Shown: positions 52,745 to 55,853 of the stretch, piece after piece
Layout of the letters: every line of letters begins with the position of its first letter
How positions within the stretch are numbered: the first letter of the stretch is position 1
Assembly (NCBI GenBank): GCA_003460745.1
Contig: QTVU01000017.1
Location: forward strand, 1-55,853
Origin: Firmicutes bacterium AM55-24TS
GTDB taxonomy: Bacteria > Bacillota > Clostridia > UBA1381
DNA: 55,853 nt
Direction: 5' to 3'
Translations under genes and position numbers: made by a program
The notes under the pieces: model-generated
Databases searched by the model: none
What the model was told of the DNA's origin: nothing
The model's input: the letters and a program-made list of their open reading frames with translations, nothing else

Positions 52745-53647
52745 TTATTTATCTTCGTTTTTTGCTATTTCTTTTATTGATGTTACAAGTCCTGCAAGTC
52801 CTTGTATTTCCGACGGTATAATTATCTTTGTAGCCTTGCCGTCAGCGGCTTTTTCAAAACTTTCAAGTGCCTTTATTGCAATATACGGTTCACTCGGCTT
52901 TGAGTCGTTAATTCTTCTAATACCTTCAGCAACGGCTGTCTGTACTGCGATAATTGCTTCAGCCTCACCTTCCGCCTCTTTAATAGCGGCTTGTTTTTTA
53001 GCCTCTGCACGAAGTATTGCAGACTCTTTTTCACCCTCTGCCAAAAGAATTGCAGACTTCTTTTCACCCTCTGCACGAAGTATTGATTCACGTCTTTCTC
53101 TTTCGGCTTTCATCTGACGTTCCATTGCGTCTTGAATTTCAGCAGGAGGCATAATGTTTTTAAGTTCAACTCTGTTAATCTTAATACCCCATGGGTCAGT
53201 TGCCTCGTCAAGAATTGCACGCATTTTTGTATTTACAGTATCACGTGATGTCAATGTTTCATCAAGTTCAAGATCACCTATAATATTTCTTAATGTTGTT
53301 GCAGTAAGATTTTCAATAGCCATCATAGGTCTTTCAACACCATATGCAAACAATTTAGGATCTGTTATTTGATAATAAACAACCGTATCAATCTGCATTG
53401 TTACGTTATCCTTTGTTATAACAGGTTGCGGCGGAAAGTCAACAACGTGTTCCTTTAAATTAACTTTCTTTGCAATTCGGTCTATAAACGGCACTTTAAA
53501 ATGAAGTCCGACACCCCATGTTGCATAGTAACCGCCAAGACGTTCAATAATGTATGAATGTGCCTGTGGAACTATTTTGATATTTGCTACAATAATCACC
53601 AATATAATGATTAATAAAAGTATAATTGCTAATGGCATTTTAATCAT
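52745..53647 (-). CDS. SPFH/stomatin-like membrane protein (QmcA/paraslipin type)
   Basis: 300 residues. An N-terminal membrane helix (about 5-23) is followed by the band-7 domain (about 25-190) with VPQAHSYIIERLGGYYATW, DRIAKKVNLKEHVVDFPPQP and the helix DEATDPWGIKINRVELKNI. A long charged coiled coil comes next, with tandem AEGEKKSAILLAEGEKESAI repeats (about 195-235). Such proteins form membrane-domain rings and pair with NfeD proteins; here nfeD lies directly upstream with an 8-base overlap. Roles in membrane organisation or proteolysis are general to the family, not shown here. Confidence 0.92.
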   Translation of the reverse strand: MIKMPLAIILLLIIILVIIVANIKIVPQAHSYIIERLGGYYATWGVGLHFKVPFIDRIAKKVNLKEHVVDFPPQPVITKDNVTMQIDTVVYYQITDPKLFAYGVERPMMAIENLTATTLRNIIGDLELDETLTSRDTVNTKMRAILDEATDPWGIKINRVELKNIMPPAEIQDAMERQMKAERERRESILRAEGEKKSAILLAEGEKESAILRAEAKKQAAIKEAEGEAEAIIAVQTAVAEGIRRINDSKPSEPYIAIKALESFEKAADGKATKIIIPSEIQGLAGLVTSIKEIAKNEDK

Positions 53648-54074
53648 CCTTTCTCTTTACAATAAGTTTTACACCCTCAATTTTTTCGATAACAGCCGAT
53701 TCACCTTTGAGTACATGAGAGTTGTCTATACTTCTTACAGTCCAGACTTTTCCGTCAACTTTGCCCTCTCCCAAGCCTCTGATATTATCGACATCGCACG
53801 TTATCAAAACTTCTTTACCAACCAAACTTTGAGCATTTGTTTCAACATTTCTCGGTTTGAAAAATTTCATTGAAATCGGTCGTAAACACAGTATACAAAT
53901 AAATGATACCGCAATAAACACAGCCATTTGAACATAGAAATTTACACCTGAAAATGCAACAATCATTCCGCCTAATGCACCGATTGCAAACCAAATGCTG
54001 ACAAGCTGATAAGTAACTGCCTCAAGAATAATAAACGCTATTATTCCCAAAATCCATATTACAGCCTGTTCCAT
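53640..54074 (-). CDS. NfeD-family membrane protein
   Basis: 144 residues: three or four membrane helices (about 5-22, 25-42, 48-68) and a C-terminal OB-fold-like domain (about 80-144) with SLVGKEVLITCDVDNIRGLG and GKVDGKVWTVRS. The length is that of the short, protease-less NfeD form (YbbK type). It overlaps the stomatin-like gene, the common NfeD-SPFH operon, and the proteins are expected to act as a complex in the membrane. Confidence 0.9.
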   Translation of the reverse strand: MEQAVIWILGIIAFIILEAVTYQLVSIWFAIGALGGMIVAFSGVNFYVQMAVFIAVSFICILCLRPISMKFFKPRNVETNAQSLVGKEVLITCDVDNIRGLGEGKVDGKVWTVRSIDNSHVLKGESAVIEKIEGVKLIVKRKDD

Positions 54075-54201
54075 AACTATAACCTCCCTCTATTGCATTA
54101 TATATTAAAAGTTATAAACTTACAATAGTTTTTCAAAAATATTTTTCACATATGTTTTTCTTTTACATATTATATATTAAAAGATTACAGAGGTGGGATA
54201 T

Positions 54202-54366
54202 ATGCTTAATTGTTGTATGAGAGGTTGTTCAAAGGCAGTTGGGCTGGCGGCTTTGTCATTTTGTGCAGGTGTGATAGCGGGAGCATTTCTTCCTATGGCT
54301 ATTATTGCGGTAATCGAAATGATTTTTCTTCTGCTTTTTGGGTATTTGTGTTTGTTTAAATGGTAG
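54202..54366 (+). CDS. 54-residue membrane protein preceding spoVM
   Basis: A short frame with a strong ribosome site (GAGGTGGGAT) 2-9 bases before the ATG. It starts with a Cys-rich tip (MLNCCMRGCSKAV) and has one long or two short membrane helices (about 13-50: LAALSFCAGVIAGAF, IIAVIEMIFLLLFGYLCLF). It ends 16 bases before spoVM. Similar small membrane proteins occur in sporulation loci, but I cannot name it. Confidence 0.6.
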   Translation: MLNCCMRGCSKAVGLAALSFCAGVIAGAFLPMAIIAVIEMIFLLLFGYLCLFKW

Positions 54367-54382
54367 AAAGGAGTAGGTAAAA

Positions 54383-54451
54383 ATGAAAATCGTTGTCGTT
54401 AAAATGCCAAAATGTCTTAGAGGTATCGTTAAAACAATTTTTAAAATGTAG
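54383..54451 (+). CDS. spoVM: stage V sporulation protein M-like peptide
   Basis: A 22-residue peptide starting MKIVVVKMPKCLRGIVK, after a clear AAAGGAG ribosome site. It aligns without gaps to Bacillus SpoVM (26 residues, MKFYTIKLPKFLGGIVRAM): Lys2, Lys7, Pro9, Lys10, Leu12, Gly14, Ile15 and Val16 are shared, including the critical Pro9. SpoVM is an amphipathic helix that recognises the convex forespore membrane and anchors SpoIVA for coat and cortex assembly. The copy here is four residues shorter at the C-terminus. A strong terminator follows at once. The identification rests on this short alignment. Confidence 0.8.
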   Translation: MKIVVVKMPKCLRGIVKTIFKM

Positions 54452-54456
54452 TACAT

Positions 54457-54492
54457 AGAAAAAGGAAAGCAACTTAATGCTTTCCTTTTTCT
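54457..54492 (+). terminator. intrinsic terminator of spoVM
   Basis: A perfect 15-bp stem AGAAAAAGGAAAGCA/TGCTTTCCTTTTTCT with a 6-base loop. Confidence 0.9.
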
Positions 54493-54766
54493 GTATTATA
54501 AATTATATACTGTATCATAATCCGCCATATTGTCAAGTTTGTTTGCTATTTCCGGACGCGAGTCGGTTCTATTGTCGGAGCAACTGCTGTATTCTTTGTG
54601 ATTGTAACTGTTTGTATGCTTTCTTTCCAATCCACATTAAATTTAAAACTTTACACAATAAATCTTATCTGCAACAATATTTCTGTATTTTTATTTGTCT
54701 GTGTTGTCATTAAATACTCCAAGCTCCATTGTAATCTCCAAATTTTAGTTTATCACAAAAATAAAC
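54493..54766. other. intergenic region without a convincing gene
   Basis: A plus-strand stretch near 54557-54620 reads RVGSIVGATAVFFVIVTVCM, a lone membrane-like segment without a start site or a continuing family match. It may be a gene relic. Confidence 0.4.
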
Positions 54767-54797
54767 AAAGGCAATCCGAAAATTCCGAATTGCCTTT
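54767..54797 (-). terminator. terminator of the M13 metallopeptidase gene
   Basis: Stem AAAGGCAAT/ATTGCCTTT with an inner GAA/TTC pair just after the stop. The minus strand continues with a weak T-rich tract. Confidence 0.75.
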
Positions 54798-54813
54798 AAC
54801 TTAATATTTTATT

Positions 54814-55551
54814 TTACCAAATATTCACTCTGTCCTCAGGAGCGACATACATACCGTCATTTTCCTTTATGCCAAATGTGTCATAAAATTTCTGGTCATT
54901 TACAATAGTACGATTTGTACGCAATTTATCAAGGCAATGAACATTTGTTTGGGAAATATATTGCATATATTCACGGCTTGAGCTTGACGCCCATGTTCTT
55001 GCTATTGATTTATATAATGCCTCGTAATTCGGATTATCAAGGTGAGAAACTATTTCCGTTATACAAGATACCGCACCCAAATCGGCTATATTTTCGCTCA
55101 ATGTCAGCTCGCCGTTTGCGGCAATTCCCGGTGCCGCCTCTTCTCCGTCATAAAAAGCTTCAGCATCCTTGCAAAGTTTTGAAAATGCACTGTAATCTTC
55201 TTCTGTCCACCAGTCAGTTGCATTACCGTTTTCGTCAAATTTAGCACCGTTATTGTCAAATGCGTGTGTAATTTCATGTGCAATAATATATCCGATACCA
55301 CCTAAATTTTCTTCATATGACGCGTTTACATCATATATTGGTGCTTGCAATATTCCAGCCGGGAATGTTATACTGTTTGCCAATGAGTCATACATTGCAT
55401 TAACCGTATAAACAGCCATGCCCCAATCATTTTTATCTATCGGTTCGTCTTGATGTTCAATCAAATTTTTCACCTGTTCTTTGGAGACTGCAAGCATATT
55501 TTCAAAATAACTTCCGCCGTCTGCAGCTGATTTAATTTCAACATCGTCCAT
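54814..55551 (-). pseudogene. M13 (neprilysin/PepO) metallopeptidase, N-terminus lost to an IS insertion
   Basis: 245 residues corresponding only to the C-terminal third of the M13 family (normally 620-700). The zinc site HEITH (in YIIAHEITHAFDNN) and the third ligand in ENIADLGAV are intact, as are NAMYDSLANSITFPAGIL and the Trp at the very end. The native start and the large N-terminal domain are missing; homology begins right where IS256-type sequence ends. The ATG at 55551 has no ribosome site and is probably internal. The product would lack half of the substrate chamber, so the gene is most likely inactive. Confidence 0.85.
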
Positions 55552-55853
55552 GAGTATTCTTCAAGTTTTGTGTAAATACAAAATAGTGCAGAAAAATTTA
55601 TTTAAGTGGACGGAATTAAATTCCGTCCGCTTTTACGTTATCAGAAAAATAAGCACTTGTCAATAGCTGATTCTATCAGCGAAGAATATCTCCAACTGAG
55701 AATGAATCTCACCCCAATCACGACGGCGACCGGTCCATTTTTTTGTGATGTCCATCATTGCAAGGTACAGCATCTTAAACAAGCTATCATCTGTAGGAAA
55801 AACCCCCTTGTTTTTAGTCACTTTTCGGAGCTGGCGATTGAATCCTTCTATCG
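55552..55853 (-). mobile_element. right part of an IS256-family insertion sequence
   Basis: It runs from the boundary with the M13 gene to the window edge. It contains the 3' end of the transposase gene, an 80-base non-coding tail and, near the M13 junction, CAAGTTTTGTGTAAAT, similar to the terminal repeats of IS256 relatives, which carry TTGTGTAAA. The exact tip lies between 55551 and 55570; the other end is outside the window. Confidence 0.8.
55660..55853 (-). CDS. IS256-family (mutator-type) transposase, C-terminal fragment
   Basis: The last 63 codons of the transposase, open to the window edge. GFNRQLRKVTKNKGVFPTDD, LYLAMMDITKKWTGRRRDW and IHSQLEIFFADRISY are the classical C-terminus of IS256 transposases. 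The catalytic DDE residues lie outside the window. No disruption is visible in this part, so the element may be active. Confidence 0.9.
   Translation of the reverse strand, partial: IEGFNRQLRKVTKNKGVFPTDDSLFKMLYLAMMDITKKWTGRRRDWGEIHSQLEIFFADRISY

Noticed and set aside
54493..54766. Frames of 68-78 codons after spoVM
   Set aside because: No ribosome site or family resemblance; at most a short membrane-like relic.

Overview
The window reads as the chromosome of a low-GC, anaerobic, spore-forming gut Clostridium-like Firmicute. The signs are a SCIFF peptide with its radical-SAM maturase, a probable spoVM, MecA, hybrid-cluster protein, a bile salt hydrolase, a family-11 rhamnogalacturonan lyase and three SLH-domain (S-layer-anchored) surface proteins. 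A pectin-degrading relative of Monoglobus would fit, but this is inferred from gene content and not proven.

Layout. 1-7.5 kb: an IS3-type remnant, a truncated membrane-protein gene, a bile salt hydrolase, a secreted rhamnogalacturonan lyase, an MFS carrier, a decayed second copy of the lyase and a frameshifted ATP-grasp ligase. 7.5-10 kb: hcp and a divergent Crp/Fnr regulator that share a perfect palindrome. 10-12 kb: prfA, a short-chain dehydrogenase and tRNA-Ser. 12-16.7 kb: a ZIP metal carrier, L-rhamnose mutarotase, the SCIFF cluster (scfB, scfA, TIGR04086-type protein, yajC) and mecA. 16.8-22.1 kb: a metal P-type ATPase with a small partner, an ABC-exporter relic, a formate/nitrite-type channel, tsf and rpsB. 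22.4-30.4 kb: one giant SLH surface protein of about 2,617 residues. 30.4-34.5 kb: a module with a DEDD-exonuclease-like protein, a tandem-repeat protein, a Y-family polymerase and a YolD-like protein, flanked by two inverted fragments of a MATE transporter gene. 34.5-36.6 kb: a MetE-like methyltransferase and a LysR regulator.

36.7-50.3 kb holds the most interesting unit. It is a minus-strand operon headed by a sigma-A promoter, a cobalamin riboswitch and an intrinsic terminator. It encodes, in order, a secreted alpha-barrel protein resembling the N-terminal half of animal intrinsic factor/transcobalamin, a membrane-tethered DUF4430 protein resembling the C-terminal half, EcfT, a fused EcfA-EcfA-S protein, another secreted protein, and a very large SLH/GLUG protein that carries a DUF4430 domain of its own (now split by a one-base frameshift). 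I read it as a surface cobalamin-capture and ECF import system in which the two halves of an intrinsic-factor-like binder are separate polypeptides. The B12 riboswitch is seen in the sequence; cobalamin binding by the surface proteins is inference.

50.3-55.85 kb: aconitase, a small membrane protein, a stomatin/NfeD pair, a 54-residue membrane protein followed by spoVM, an N-terminally truncated M13 metallopeptidase, and the end of an IS256-family element that appears to have caused the truncation. At least two breaks (6.67 kb and 41.57 kb) are single-base changes in short homopolymers, so sequencing error should be excluded before they are called biological.
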